The position numbers were made by a program, and so were the translations under genes. A stretch of 64,000 nucleotides of DNA from Sneathiella sp. P13V-1 (GTDB lineage: Bacteria > Pseudomonadota > Alphaproteobacteria > Sneathiellales > Sneathiellaceae), in the NCBI RefSeq assembly GCF_015143595.1, contig NZ_WYEU01000003.1:124001-188000 (forward strand), read 5' to 3'. Positions 1 to 9,440 of this stretch are shown here, in pieces. The number at the start of each line of letters is the position of its first letter. Positions within the stretch are counted from its first letter, which is position 1. Under the pieces are notes generated by a model that saw nothing but the letters and a program-made list of their open reading frames with translations, was not told where the DNA came from and did no database searches.

Positions 1-1
1 C

Positions 2-61
2 CTGTTAAGCGAAGAATGGTTCGCGCGTGAAGATATACAAAAAGAAGGGCAAGGAAACTGA
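2..61 (+). CDS. Partial CDS, C-terminal end of an unidentified protein
   Basis: The left edge of the window is open in frame 2 up to a TGA at 59-61, giving about 19 C-terminal residues rich in Glu and Gln. The stop lies one base before the ATG of the acyl carrier protein at 63, a spacing typical of translationally coupled operon genes. That is why this frame is preferred over frame 1, which stops at 28-30, and frame 3, which stops at 5-7. The fragment is too short to assign a family. An enzyme that uses the carrier protein would be the natural expectation, but that is inference only. Confidence 0.3.
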   Translation: MLSEEWFAREDIQKEGQGN

Positions 62-62
62 A

Positions 63-293
63 ATGTCGTCAATAGATGCTGCTAAATCTGTTTTGGCTGA
101 AATCCTGGAGATCGAAACGTCGGAACTTACGGACGAAGATACTATCGAAAGTGTTGAAAGGTGGGACAGCCTCAATCACATGCGTATGATCATGCTGCTT
201 GAAGAGAAACACAAAACCACTGTTGCCACCGATGATGCGATGGAGATGTTCACACTGCAGGCCATTGCTTCCTGGATAGAAAAGCAAACATAA
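63..293 (+). CDS. Acyl carrier protein-like phosphopantetheine-binding protein
   Basis: This 76-residue acidic helical protein has the DSL phosphopantetheine-attachment motif at residues 35-37, with Ser36 as the expected 4'-phosphopantetheine site. It would carry acyl or aminoacyl groups as thioesters for a partner enzyme in the cytoplasm. The start at 63 is chosen because AAGGAAAC lies just upstream and the 12 residues before it are lysine-rich and unlike the family. The size matches a stand-alone ACP. The sequence around the serine (WDSLNHM) departs from fatty-acid-synthesis AcpP and looks like the dedicated carriers found in polysaccharide, glycosylation or secondary-metabolite loci. It is the last gene of an operon that enters from the left and ends at the hairpin at 292-328. 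Confidence 0.85.
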   Translation: MSSIDAAKSVLAEILEIETSELTDEDTIESVERWDSLNHMRMIMLLEEKHKTTVATDDAMEMFTLQAIASWIEKQT

Positions 294-328
294 AAAACAC
301 CCCTGATTACTTAGGGGCGTTTTTTTTG
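292..328. terminator. Bidirectional intrinsic terminator
   Basis: CCCCT (300-304) and AGGGG (313-317) form a stem. An A-run before it and a T-run after it extend the pairing and give a U-tract on both strands. It serves the carrier-protein operon on the plus strand and the chemoreceptor gene ending at 336 on the minus strand. Confidence 0.85.
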
Positions 329-335
329 TTCTTAC

Positions 336-2609
336 TTAGGCGCGCACTCGAGCAAGGAAGTTATTCACTTCCGCCTCAAGTTCCGTGACCTCCTTAGAGA
401 GAGATGCAGAGACCAGTTTGACTTCACCGGCGGTTGCGCCTGTTGTCTGTGCTGCCTGATTTACCCCTTCAATATTGCGAGATACTTCCTGAGTACTTTG
501 GGCCGCTTGCTGGACAGATCTGCTAATCTCGCCTGTCGCCGCGCCCTGCTCTTCCACTGCAGATGCAATGCTTGTCGCAATCTCGTTGATCTGTCCAATC
601 GTGGAAGTAATACTTCCAATTGCTCCTACCGCACTGGATGTCTCATCCTGCACGGCTTTGATCTGGCTGGAGATTTCCTCTGTAGCCTTGGCTGTCTGAC
701 TTGCAAGGTTCTTAACCTCACTAGCCACAACTGCGAAGCCTTTACCTGCATCCCCCGCACGTGCGGCTTCAATGGTTGCGTTCAATGCCAGCAAGTTTGT
801 TTGCCCTGCAATATCATTAATCAAACCAACGACGTCGCCAATTCGAGACGCCGCTTCGTTCAGGCTGGTCACCATCTGATTGGTACGCTCAGCTTCCGTT
901 ACAGCGCCATTTGCTATATTAGCAGCCTGACCAACCTGACGGCTGATTTCATTAATGGAAGAGGTGAGCTCCTCGGTCGCGGCTGCAACGCTATCCACAC
1001 TTGCGCTGGCAACATCAGAGGCGGCAGAAACCGACCCGGAACGTTGTTCCGTGTCACTGGCAGCATTACTCATCACATCAGAACTTGCTTCCATTTGAGT
1101 GGTCGCTGAAGCGAAACTTTCAACCAGGTGCTTAACGCTGCCTTCAAAGTCATCAGCAAGTTTAGTAAGCTCGGCCTTACGTTGTACTTCGGCTTCCTGC
1201 TCAAGGCGTTCTTTTTCAGCACGGGCGCGTTCTTCAGCTTCACGCGCTTCCTGTTCCGCCTTATGTTCAGCCTCTTCGCGCTCTCGACGTTGTCGTTCAC
1301 TTTCGACACGCATCTGCTCAGCTTCACGTGCATTATCACGGAAACCAACCAGAGCCGTTGCCATAGCTGTAATTTCATCACTTCCTGCAACAGCAACTTC
1401 TGTGTTCAAATCTCCGCCGGCAATTTGCGTCATGTCACGAACAAGGGCATTCAGGCGTTTCATCAAATTGCGACCAACATATAGCCACGCGATCAACACT
1501 GCAAAAACAAGACTTGCTATAGAAATTGTAGCTAGTATGACTTTTCCTTGCGTGATCTGCTCATCAGCTGCTTTGATTGCAGCTGCAGTGCCTGCTTTAA
1601 TTTCTTCTGAGATTTTACCGACAACTTCAGACATAGCTTCTACGCCTTGCTTTAACCCAAAGCTGATCTGTTGAACCTCACCCAGAGTTTTAATATAAGC
1701 ACGCCGGTTTTCGAGAATACCGCCTTCACGTCCGGCTGAGTCAGCGAGTTTCACCGCGAGGTCTGATAACTTGGCCTTCCCTTCAAAATCGGGAAGCAAA
1801 AGAGAAATTTTCAACCGAGTACTGTAAACCGTAAATTCGTCTTCAAGCTCTTTCAAAGTTGTGAGATCAGTTGCAACATTCATTCTGTTGAGAAGAGCTG
1901 CGCTCATATTCAGGTTGCTCATAAGATTTATGGCACGGCCATAAATTTCCACATCCTGTTCAATCAGCTTCACGACACCTTCTTGAACTTTCTCAAGATT
2001 ATCTTCAAACGACAGATCCGTTGTTTCCGCTGACATGTTTTGACGCAGAATTTCGACATATGGTTCGATAATCGCGGTAATCTCTTTATGGCGCATCGTT
2101 GTGATTTCTGTAAAATCACGGGCTGCTGCCCCTTGATCCAAAAGTTTTTCGACACTTGACTTCAGATCATTGATGCCTGTCTCCAGTTCCGCAGCTTTTT
2201 CCTGAATTTGGCCAACCAGTTCGAAATCTATATCCTCACCATTCAGCGCAACAACATTTTCATCAAGAGCCGCAAGATGAGTGTTCGCAATTTCTGTTTG
2301 CACATCCAAATCTTTTCGGGAATCAGCTTTCAATATATTCGGCACTACTGATACCGCCGCTTCCGCGCTTTGGGAGAGTTTGTAGGCGAGCTCAATTGAG
2401 TTCGCAGACTTATTCGTTGTATCCTGAAGCGCTTGTCCCAAGTTATTGAACTGCGTCCAACCGACCAGTCCAGCAACCAGTGTTAAAAGAGCAATCGCCC
2501 CAAATGCTGCGTATAAACGCATCCGAATGCCTGATTTTGCCCCCGCACTATCGGCATTTTTTTTGCGCCCTAATTTGACCTTACGGAATTTTTCCGCGAC
2601 GAAACTCAT
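336..2609 (-). CDS. Methyl-accepting chemotaxis protein (large helical sensor domain)
   Basis: This 757-residue inner-membrane chemoreceptor has a first membrane helix near residues 30-52, a long all-helical periplasmic region to about 350 (like four-helix or helical-bimodular sensor domains), a second membrane helix near 355-377 and a HAMP domain. A highly charged Glu/Arg/Lys coiled coil of about 70 residues follows, then the signalling hairpin. The hairpin tip ([20 protein letters not shown]) is the canonical CheA/CheW contact. The ligand is unknown. The coiled coil between HAMP and the signalling domain is longer than in enteric receptors. A run of G (AAGGGGG) sits upstream of the ATG. No che genes are adjacent, so it probably acts with a chemotaxis cluster encoded elsewhere. 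Confidence 0.93.
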   Translation of the reverse strand: MSFVAEKFRKVKLGRKKNADSAGAKSGIRMRLYAAFGAIALLTLVAGLVGWTQFNNLGQALQDTTNKSANSIELAYKLSQSAEAAVSVVPNILKADSRKDLDVQTEIANTHLAALDENVVALNGEDIDFELVGQIQEKAAELETGINDLKSSVEKLLDQGAAARDFTEITTMRHKEITAIIEPYVEILRQNMSAETTDLSFEDNLEKVQEGVVKLIEQDVEIYGRAINLMSNLNMSAALLNRMNVATDLTTLKELEDEFTVYSTRLKISLLLPDFEGKAKLSDLAVKLADSAGREGGILENRRAYIKTLGEVQQISFGLKQGVEAMSEVVGKISEEIKAGTAAAIKAADEQITQGKVILATISIASLVFAVLIAWLYVGRNLMKRLNALVRDMTQIAGGDLNTEVAVAGSDEITAMATALVGFRDNAREAEQMRVESERQRREREEAEHKAEQEAREAEERARAEKERLEQEAEVQRKAELTKLADDFEGSVKHLVESFASATTQMEASSDVMSNAASDTEQRSGSVSAASDVASASVDSVAAATEELTSSINEISRQVGQAANIANGAVTEAERTNQMVTSLNEAASRIGDVVGLINDIAGQTNLLALNATIEAARAGDAGKGFAVVASEVKNLASQTAKATEEISSQIKAVQDETSSAVGAIGSITSTIGQINEIATSIASAVEEQGAATGEISRSVQQAAQSTQEVSRNIEGVNQAAQTTGATAGEVKLVSASLSKEVTELEAEVNNFLARVRA

Positions 2610-2720
2610 AACCTAGCCCCCTTAAAGCTTTGATTTGAGATAAAACAATCCAGTGGAGCTCTAAGGTAGTCAGGAATAGTTACTAATTGGTCAACGCAAC
2701 GAGTAAGTCATAATAAAAAA

Positions 2721-2750
2721 CGCCCGATAGGCTTATATCCTACCGGGCGT
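2721..2750 (-). terminator. Intrinsic terminator of the liv-type operon
   Basis: CGCCCG..AGG (2721-2730) pairs with CCT..CGGGCG (2739-2749) around an AT-rich loop. On the minus strand the hairpin is followed by TTTTTTATTAT, as expected for termination after the binding-protein gene that ends at 2776. Confidence 0.88.
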
Positions 2751-2775
2751 CTTAAAATACCTAAGTACTAATTTT

Positions 2776-3966
2776 TTAGTAGCTAATGCGCGATACTGAT
2801 TTCCAACGTTGTCCGCTCACTTGGAACAATGTTGCGCTGTTACGTGGATCTGGACCTAAGTGATCTTCGGCTGAAAAACCAACTGTTGGTCCACCAAATG
2901 GTGATTCAAAGGATTTGATGGATTCCAGTGTTTCAGCAACTTTTTCAGCAGTAAGATCTCGACCCGCTTTTTTGAGTGCTTCACCAAAAAGACGCATCGC
3001 TTCATAGCCTGCAATTGACTGTAAAACGGCATCTTTGTTGAACATCTTCTTATAACGATCCATCCAATCTTTTACATGATCAGAAGCCTCATCATAATAG
3101 GGGATTGGGGTTTGACTTACACCATACATACCTTCGGTCGCACCTTTGGCCAGCATGATGTTCTCCGGAACGTAGCCTGCGGAACTCACCACAAATTTTG
3201 CATCGTAACCAACTTTGCGCGCTGTACCGACACTACCCAAAGTTTCCGCAATAATAGTACCCAGACAAATCAGATCCACATCTGCAGATTTCAGTTTTGC
3301 AATCTGTGATGAGAAATCTTTAGAGCCGCGCTTGAAGTTTGTTGCAACGACTTCCGGCAGGCCCATTTCTTTTGCTTGATCGGCACAACCACGCAGGACA
3401 TTCTTACCAAAGTCATCATCCTGATACAGAACACCAACTTTTTTCGCGCCGCCATTTTCGACCAGGTACTTCACTGCCGCACGCATCTGATCATAATAAG
3501 GGGTTAAGTTGGAGAATTTGAGCTTATGAAGCGGCTCATACATTTCGCTCGCGGCTGTCAGTGGGAATACGTTTAGAACCCCTTGTTTAAGAGCACGTGG
3601 CATTGTCACCATATTCATCGGCGTGCCAAGCGCACCAACAAGCGCGAAAACTTTATCGCGTTTCAACAGCTTATCACCCGCTTGAGCGGCTTTATTTTGC
3701 TGATAGGCTGTATCTTCAACGATCAACTCAAGTTTACGGCCATTGATACCGCCAGCTGCGTTATATTCTTCCACCGCCATACGGATACCATTGGTCACCG
3801 GCACCCCCCACAGTGCAACTGGACCGGAAAGTGGCTGGTGAGAGCCCAACACAATCTTGTCGTCATGAACACCTTGCGTTGCTTGGGCAGTCCCTGTGAA
3901 AGTAGCCGCGGCTGCAAGCGCGGTCACCATCGTCAGGCCCAAACGGACAAAACTTCTTCTTTTCAT
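2776..3966 (-). CDS. Branched-chain amino acid-type ABC transporter substrate-binding protein
   Basis: This 396-residue periplasmic type I binding protein (Peripla_BP_6/LivK class) would deliver a substrate to the LivHMGF-type importer encoded upstream in the same operon. It starts with an Arg/Lys-rich signal peptide (MKRRSF, then a hydrophobic stretch, cleavage probably after AQA). The mature protein opens with the family-typical IVLGSHQPLSGPVA. The ATG at 3966 is chosen over an upstream start at 4038 because GGGAGGAAGAA lies directly before it and the signal peptide begins there. It is the last gene of the operon, 72 bases after the acyl-CoA ligase. That ligase suggests the substrate may be a carboxylic acid such as an aromatic or fatty acid rather than leucine, but the sequence does not settle this. 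Confidence 0.9.
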   Translation of the reverse strand: MKRRSFVRLGLTMVTALAAAATFTGTAQATQGVHDDKIVLGSHQPLSGPVALWGVPVTNGIRMAVEEYNAAGGINGRKLELIVEDTAYQQNKAAQAGDKLLKRDKVFALVGALGTPMNMVTMPRALKQGVLNVFPLTAASEMYEPLHKLKFSNLTPYYDQMRAAVKYLVENGGAKKVGVLYQDDDFGKNVLRGCADQAKEMGLPEVVATNFKRGSKDFSSQIAKLKSADVDLICLGTIIAETLGSVGTARKVGYDAKFVVSSAGYVPENIMLAKGATEGMYGVSQTPIPYYDEASDHVKDWMDRYKKMFNKDAVLQSIAGYEAMRLFGEALKKAGRDLTAEKVAETLESIKSFESPFGGPTVGFSAEDHLGPDPRNSATLFQVSGQRWKSVSRISY

Positions 3967-4038
3967 TTTCTTCCTCCCATAGTTATATCTATTAAATATG
4001 CCCGCCTTAAGCGAAAACTCAAATAGATACCGCACCAA

Positions 4039-5868
4039 TCAATACATGGTATCGATCAATTCCTTGTATTTCTTATTCACGAAAGACCGCTTCAATTTCA
4101 TTGTCGGGGTCAGCTCATCATCTTCAGCCGTCAAAATCTCGTCGATGAGGCGGAATTTCTTGATTGTTTCCACCTGAGCGAAGTTCTTATTCACCTTTTC
4201 GACTTCCGACCAAATCAGTTCCTCAACCTCTTTTGCCTTACACAGGCTTTGGAAGTTGGTAAAAGGAACGTCTCTATCCTGCGCAAACTTTTCGACATTT
4301 TCCTGATCTATCATCACCAGACAGGTCAAATATTTACGCTTGTCACCAATCACAACGGCATCGGATACATAAGGGCTAAATTTAAGTTGGTTTTCAATCT
4401 CCGACGGGGTGATGTTTTTCCCGCCTGCCGTAATGATAATATCTTTCATACGATCAGTGATTTTGACAAATCCCTGATTATCGATATATCCAACATCCCC
4501 TGTGTGCAGCCAACCATCGACGATGGTTTCTGCTGTCTTCTCAGGTTTGTTGAGATACCCCATAAAGACATGCGGGCCTCTTAAAAGTATCTCTCCCTGC
4601 TCGGAGATGGAAACCTCTGTATTAGGGGCCGCCGCACCTACGGTTCCGATTTTGAACCGATCCGGCAGGTTGGAAGTTGCGAGGCCAACATTTTCGGTCT
4701 GCCCATAGACTTCATACATATCCAGCCCAAGGGAAAGATACCATTTAATCAGATCCGGAGAAATTGGAGCCGCGCCGGTTCCTAGGTAATGTGCCCGGTC
4801 TAGCCCTAAGAACCGTTTGAGGTTCTTCAAAACCAGATGATCCCCAATCCAGAATTTGATCCTGTCCACCGCACCTGGAGTTTTACCCTCCAGTTTGCAA
4901 TCCGCAATTCGACCGCCGGCATCAATGGCCATTTTATAAGCCATTTTCTGCAATGTGGTTGCATCACTTAGTTGCAGCATAATTGCGGAATAGAATTTTT
5001 CCCAGATACGCGGTACTGCAAAGAAAATTGTCGGAGATACTTCGCGAATATTCTCCGGCACTGTGTCCAATCCCTCTACAAAATTCACAACCGATCCTGA
5101 AAACAGAGGCAGGAAAATTGTGAAGGCACGCTCGGCAATATGGCAAAGCGGCAAGAAAGACAACTGTTCATCATCAGGACCAAAGCCAACCAAAGGTGTC
5201 TGATTGGAAATCTGGAACATTAGATTACGATGCGCAATCATCGCGCCTTTTGGCGGCCCGGTTGTCCCTGACGTATAAATCAGAATAGCAAGATCAGAAG
5301 CCTGAGATTTCGCAATCTCCTCTTCCCAGAAGGAAGGTTGCTCCTTGTGATAGGCTTCACCCAACGCGTACAGGTCATCAACGCTGATCACCATATCGTC
5401 GGAAAAATCCCGAAGACCATCCATATCAAGAACAATTATTTTCCGAAGATCTGGCAAGTTGCCTCGAACCTCCAGGATTTTATCCAATTGTTCTTCATTT
5501 TCGGCCACAAAGTATTTTGTACTGCTATCAATACACAGATACTCAACCTGCTTGGCACTGTCGGTAGTGTAAACACCGTTGCTAACACCCCCAACACCCA
5601 GAATTCCCATATCGAAATAGAGCCATTCCGGATTATTTTCGCTGAGGATCGAGACCACTTCGCCTCGCTTCAAGCCAAGTGAAACCAATCCCAAGCCAAC
5701 GGAGCGTGCCTTTCTGCCATACTCCGCCCAGGTAATGCTCCGCCAGATGCCAAGATCTTTCTCACGCATGGCAATTTTCTGGTCAAACTTCTGCACCCGA
5801 TCCCAGAACAACTTGATGGTCGTATCATAACCGTCAATCAAGGTCGGTGGATAACTATGTGCGTTCAT
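4039..5868 (-). CDS. Long-chain acyl-CoA ligase (AMP-forming) within the liv-type operon
   Basis: This 609-residue adenylate-forming enzyme would convert a free carboxylic acid, ATP and CoA to acyl-CoA, AMP and pyrophosphate in the cytoplasm. The phosphate-binding motif YTSGTTGPPKG is at residues 198-208. The later YGQTE motif and the hinge motif GWLHTGDVG, then KDIIITAGGKNI, are all present, and length and motifs fit the long-chain (FadD15-like) subgroup. GGGAGAGAAGAA precedes the ATG. It lies between livF and the binding-protein gene on the same strand. Liv-type importers with an embedded ligase recur in alphaproteobacteria and suggest uptake coupled to CoA activation. The exact acid is not determinable here. 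Confidence 0.92.
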   Translation of the reverse strand: MNAHSYPPTLIDGYDTTIKLFWDRVQKFDQKIAMREKDLGIWRSITWAEYGRKARSVGLGLVSLGLKRGEVVSILSENNPEWLYFDMGILGVGGVSNGVYTTDSAKQVEYLCIDSSTKYFVAENEEQLDKILEVRGNLPDLRKIIVLDMDGLRDFSDDMVISVDDLYALGEAYHKEQPSFWEEEIAKSQASDLAILIYTSGTTGPPKGAMIAHRNLMFQISNQTPLVGFGPDDEQLSFLPLCHIAERAFTIFLPLFSGSVVNFVEGLDTVPENIREVSPTIFFAVPRIWEKFYSAIMLQLSDATTLQKMAYKMAIDAGGRIADCKLEGKTPGAVDRIKFWIGDHLVLKNLKRFLGLDRAHYLGTGAAPISPDLIKWYLSLGLDMYEVYGQTENVGLATSNLPDRFKIGTVGAAAPNTEVSISEQGEILLRGPHVFMGYLNKPEKTAETIVDGWLHTGDVGYIDNQGFVKITDRMKDIIITAGGKNITPSEIENQLKFSPYVSDAVVIGDKRKYLTCLVMIDQENVEKFAQDRDVPFTNFQSLCKAKEVEELIWSEVEKVNKNFAQVETIKKFRLIDEILTAEDDELTPTMKLKRSFVNKKYKELIDTMY

Positions 5869-5891
5869 TTCTTCTCTCCCAACCTCTTAAA

Positions 5892-6665
5892 TTAACGCCA
5901 CGTTTTCCGCTTCTTCCAGCGACGTTTGCCTCGGACACCATGGTCCTGCATCCCAAGGTAAAACTCCTTGATATCGTCTTTTTCCAGAAGATTTGCGGTT
6001 GTGTCTTCCATTACGATACGTCCAACTTCCAACACATATCCGAAGTCGGCTGTGTGCAGGGCAATGTTGGCATTTTGCTCAACCAACAGCATGGTCATGC
6101 CCTGTTCAACATTGAGACGTTTAATGATACCGAAGATCTCTTTTACGAGGCGCGGGCTTAGGCCAAGACTTGGCTCATCCAGCAGCATGACTTTCGGTCG
6201 CGCCATTAACGCGCGACTGATCGCCAACATTTGTTGCTCACCACCGGAAAGTTGACCGGCGGGTTGCTCAGCACGTTCCTTCAGGATCGGGAAATAGTTG
6301 TGAACCAGTTCCATATCCTGTGCGATCTCGTCTTTGTTGCTGCGGGTATAAGCCCCCATCATCAGATTGTCATGAACACTCAGGAACGGAAACACTTCCC
6401 GCCCCTCAGGGACATGGCTCAACCCCTGACGCATAATCCAGTCAGGATCATTTTTTTGAATTTCCTGACCATCAAAGACAACGCTGCCTTTTTGGGGATC
6501 CATAACACCACTGATGGTTTTCAAAATCGTGGTCTTGCCGGCGCCATTGGCGCCAAGAACGGTTACGATCGTGCCTTCCTTTACATCCAGAGAAACGCCG
6601 CGGATCGCCATAATGGGACCGTAATAAGTTTCAATGTTCCGCACTTTCAAGATTGCTTCACTCAT
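5892..6665 (-). CDS. livF: ABC transporter ATP-binding protein LivF
   Basis: This 257-residue ATPase subunit belongs to a branched-chain-amino-acid-type importer. Walker A GANGAGKTT is at residues 38-46, the signature LSGGEQQ at 139-145 and Walker B with LLDEPSLGLSP from about 161. The C-terminus carries a short basic tail (KRRWKKRK) beyond the usual LivF end. The gene starts one base after the livG stop, with GGGGGGATGAC as ribosome-binding site inside the livG end, so the two are translationally coupled. It would form a heterodimer with LivG under the LivH/LivM permease. Confidence 0.93.
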   Translation of the reverse strand: MSEAILKVRNIETYYGPIMAIRGVSLDVKEGTIVTVLGANGAGKTTILKTISGVMDPQKGSVVFDGQEIQKNDPDWIMRQGLSHVPEGREVFPFLSVHDNLMMGAYTRSNKDEIAQDMELVHNYFPILKERAEQPAGQLSGGEQQMLAISRALMARPKVMLLDEPSLGLSPRLVKEIFGIIKRLNVEQGMTMLLVEQNANIALHTADFGYVLEVGRIVMEDTTANLLEKDDIKEFYLGMQDHGVRGKRRWKKRKTWR

Positions 6666-6666
6666 G

Positions 6667-7425
6667 TCATCCCCCCAGATACGCTTTGATCACTTCAGGA
6701 TCATTTTGCACTTCCTGAGGCGTGCCATATGCCAGCATACGCCCATAGTTCAGAACCAGAACCCGATCAGAAACTTCCGAAACAAGTCCCATATCGTGCT
6801 CAACCATCAACACAGTGATGCCCAGATCTTTTTTGATGTCATCAATCCAGAAGGACATATCTTGCGTCTCTTCCACATTAAGACCCGAAGAAGGTTCGTC
6901 CAGCAGGATCAGTTTAGGTTCTGTACACAAAGCACGACCAAGTTCGACAACTTTGCGAACACCGTAAGGTAAGTTCATAATCAGGCTGTCACGGTAGTGT
7001 TGAAGATCAAGAAAATCGATAACCTCCTCAACCTTTTCACGATGAGCAAGCTCAGCCTTGCGCACAGAAGGGAAGAAGAGACCTTCTTTCCAAACAGAAC
7101 GCTTGGTATGACAATGACGCCCCACGAGCAGGTTCTGCAGCACCGAAGCGTGCTCAAACAATTCAATATTCTGAAATGTCCGCGCAATCCCACGTCCCGC
7201 AATTTCGTGAGGAGGAACGGTTGTAATATCCTCCCCATCAAAAACCATCCGGCCTTCTGAGGCATCATAGATACGACTGATCAAGTTAAAGATCGTTGTC
7301 TTTCCTGCACCATTTGGCCCGATAATTGTGAAACATTCACCTTTTTCAATTTCAAAATTTACGCCATCCACGGCCTTCACGCCGCCAAAGTTGATGGCCA
7401 GATTTTCTGCAGTAAACAGGGTCAT
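6667..7425 (-). CDS. livG: ABC transporter ATP-binding protein LivG
   Basis: This 252-residue ATPase has Walker A GPNGAGKTT at residues 36-44. The region between Walker A and the signature is longer than in LivF, as is usual for LivG. The signature is degenerate (LPYGVRKVVELGRAL), a LivG hallmark, and Walker B LILLDEPSSGLN and the switch histidine in MVEHDMGLV are intact. It overlaps the end of livM by four bases (ATGA) and abuts livF, consistent with one polycistronic mRNA. Confidence 0.93.
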   Translation of the reverse strand: MTLFTAENLAINFGGVKAVDGVNFEIEKGECFTIIGPNGAGKTTIFNLISRIYDASEGRMVFDGEDITTVPPHEIAGRGIARTFQNIELFEHASVLQNLLVGRHCHTKRSVWKEGLFFPSVRKAELAHREKVEEVIDFLDLQHYRDSLIMNLPYGVRKVVELGRALCTEPKLILLDEPSSGLNVEETQDMSFWIDDIKKDLGITVLMVEHDMGLVSEVSDRVLVLNYGRMLAYGTPQEVQNDPEVIKAYLGG

Positions 7426-8531
7426 CTCAACCTCTCAGACTTCATGTAGGATTTCTGACGCTTGAACGTCGCTTTTTTGTAGAGCGGGAACATTTGGAAG
7501 TAGAGCTTGACCTTCAGCCAACGCCCATAAATTCCAAGCGGTTCAAACACCACAAAGAAGATCAAAATCAAACCAAAGATAAGAGGCTCAAAGCCCGGTT
7601 GTTCGGCAATGGAATGAGGCAGGTAGTCTTTCATAATGGCCAACGCTTGCGGCAATGCCAATACGAACATTGCCCCGAACACAGCTCCATGCAACGAGCC
7701 TAGCCCCCCCACAACAACAAGAACCAGCAGTTCAAGCGATTGCAGGACAGTGAAACTCTCTGGTGAAAGGAACCCGAGTTTGTGAGCAAAAAGCGCACCA
7801 GCCAAACCTGTGATACCCGCGCTTAACGCAAAGGCCAATGTTTTGGTTTGCGCAAGATTTACACCCATGCTTTGAGCAGAAATCTCACTATCACGAACCG
7901 CCATCATAGCCCGACCAGTTGCCGATCTCAGTAAGTTCAGGGAAAACAGGATCACTGCAACCAAGACCCCGAGACAGAGATAGTAGAATGGGGTTCCATC
8001 GGTGAGATCCAAATCTCCCACATAGATAGATTCCACCAGCAGTCCTGTATAACCGTTGGTCACACTTTCCCAGCGGGAGAGAACTTCCTCAATGATGATC
8101 GCAAAAGCAAAAGTTGCAATTGCAAGATAGATCCCCGTAAGGCGAAGCGCCGGAATACCAATCGCGATACCGGCGATCGCCGCCAGCACACCTGACATTG
8201 GGAAGGCAACAAAGAAGGAGAACACCAATGGTTCATCCATGAAGGGAAGTTGCAATCCATTGCCGGTTAAAACGGCTTCTGTATAGGCACCAATACCAAA
8301 GAAAGCAGCATGTCCCAGACTGATCAGCCCAGTATATCCTGACAACAGCATCAAACCGACACCCGCAATCGCCATGATGTAAAGCTGCGTCATCTGCCCG
8401 ACATAGTAATCTTCCATAAAATGCGGGACTGCCAGCACCATTAAAAGAAGTGCCCCATAGGACCAGTAATAGCCAGAGTGTTTGGCAATATTGATGTCCT
8501 GCTCATAGCTTGTTTTGAACAAAAATCGCAT
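7422..8531 (-). CDS. livM: ABC transporter permease LivM
   Basis: This 369-residue polytopic inner-membrane protein is of the LivM type. It carries the conserved segment LLSGYTGLISLGHAAFFGIGAY near residues 62-83 and a second conserved region (DSEISAQSMGVN) that docks to the ATPase. Several hydrophobic helices run throughout and the C-terminal tail is basic. It lies three bases downstream of livH and overlaps livG by four bases. With LivH it would form the translocation channel. Confidence 0.92.
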   Translation of the reverse strand: MRFLFKTSYEQDINIAKHSGYYWSYGALLLMVLAVPHFMEDYYVGQMTQLYIMAIAGVGLMLLSGYTGLISLGHAAFFGIGAYTEAVLTGNGLQLPFMDEPLVFSFFVAFPMSGVLAAIAGIAIGIPALRLTGIYLAIATFAFAIIIEEVLSRWESVTNGYTGLLVESIYVGDLDLTDGTPFYYLCLGVLVAVILFSLNLLRSATGRAMMAVRDSEISAQSMGVNLAQTKTLAFALSAGITGLAGALFAHKLGFLSPESFTVLQSLELLVLVVVGGLGSLHGAVFGAMFVLALPQALAIMKDYLPHSIAEQPGFEPLIFGLILIFFVVFEPLGIYGRWLKVKLYFQMFPLYKKATFKRQKSYMKSERLR

Positions 8532-8534
8532 GAC

Positions 8535-9416
8535 TTACACCCTCTTCCCTGTTTTCTCGCCAAACAGACCTTGCGGGCGAACGACCAACACGACTAACAG
8601 CACCACATAGGCCGCAACGTTTTTAAAGCCAGGAGGAAGATAAAAGCCGGACAGAGTTTCAATGATCCCAATAAGGATACCACCGACAACAGCCCCCGGG
8701 ATGGATCCAAACCCACCCAAAACAGCAGCCGGGAAGGCCTTCAAACCAATGAAGCCCATATTGCTGTCGATCAGGGTTGTTGGCGCCAGCAAAATACCGG
8801 CGGCGGCGGCCACGGCGGCACTGATCCCCCAAATCATCGAGAAGACAGACTTAACCGGGATACCCATATAATAAGACGCAAGCTGGTTCTGAGAAGACGC
8901 CTGCATTGCGACACCCAGTTTTGTATAGGTGAAGAAGAAATACAGGACGATACAAAACAGGATGGTTGCGACAATCACTGAAAGGTCAGTCTGAGCAATT
9001 ACCAATGCCCCCATACTTTCAGGAATTATCTGCATTCCCTGCCCGGAAAATGGGGTATCAATGGCGTATGTCTCAGTACCCCAGCCTGGCATCATACCTG
9101 CGACACTGCGCGCCACATAGCCAAATCCGATGGTCACCATCACGATGGCAAACTGTGGCTGTCCCAACACGGGCCTAAGAACAACCCTATCAACCATGTT
9201 ACCAACAAAAAACATACATACGATCGCGGCTGCGGCCCCGACCCAGTAATTCCAACCAAAGATTGAAATAAATGTATAAGCTAAAAATGCCCCGAGCATG
9301 AGAAGCTCACCCTGGGCAAAGTTTACGACTTCGGTCGCTTTATAGATCAACACAAAACCGAGTGCCACCAGCGCATAAATACAACCGATTGACACCCCGC
9401 CGATGACCAACTGCAA
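8535..9416 (-). CDS. livH: ABC transporter permease LivH
   Basis: This LivH-type polytopic permease of about 293 residues contains GCIYALVALGFVLIYKATEV and NFAQGE early on and the conserved EAA-like loop near the middle. It is the first gene of the importer operon. The start is uncertain. The frame has a TTG at 9416, but the only good ribosome-binding site (GGGGAGG, 9434-9440) lies 17 bases from it. An in-frame CTG at 9428 is 5 bases from that site and would give an N-terminus M-L-E-F-L-Q like many LivH proteins. No ATG or GTG is available in the right place. Confidence 0.9.
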   Translation of the reverse strand: MQLVIGGVSIGCIYALVALGFVLIYKATEVVNFAQGELLMLGAFLAYTFISIFGWNYWVGAAAAIVCMFFVGNMVDRVVLRPVLGQPQFAIVMVTIGFGYVARSVAGMMPGWGTETYAIDTPFSGQGMQIIPESMGALVIAQTDLSVIVATILFCIVLYFFFTYTKLGVAMQASSQNQLASYYMGIPVKSVFSMIWGISAAVAAAAGILLAPTTLIDSNMGFIGLKAFPAAVLGGFGSIPGAVVGGILIGIIETLSGFYLPPGFKNVAAYVVLLVVLVVRPQGLFGEKTGKRV

Positions 9417-9440
9417 AAATTCTAACAGAACGGCCTCCCC

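Noticed and set aside
498-1674. Long plus-strand open frames (203 and 191 codons) opposite the first chemoreceptor
   Set aside because: They are composed of low-complexity Ser/Ala/Arg/Cys-rich sequence from the reverse of the coiled coil and signalling domain, without ribosome-binding sites or domains.
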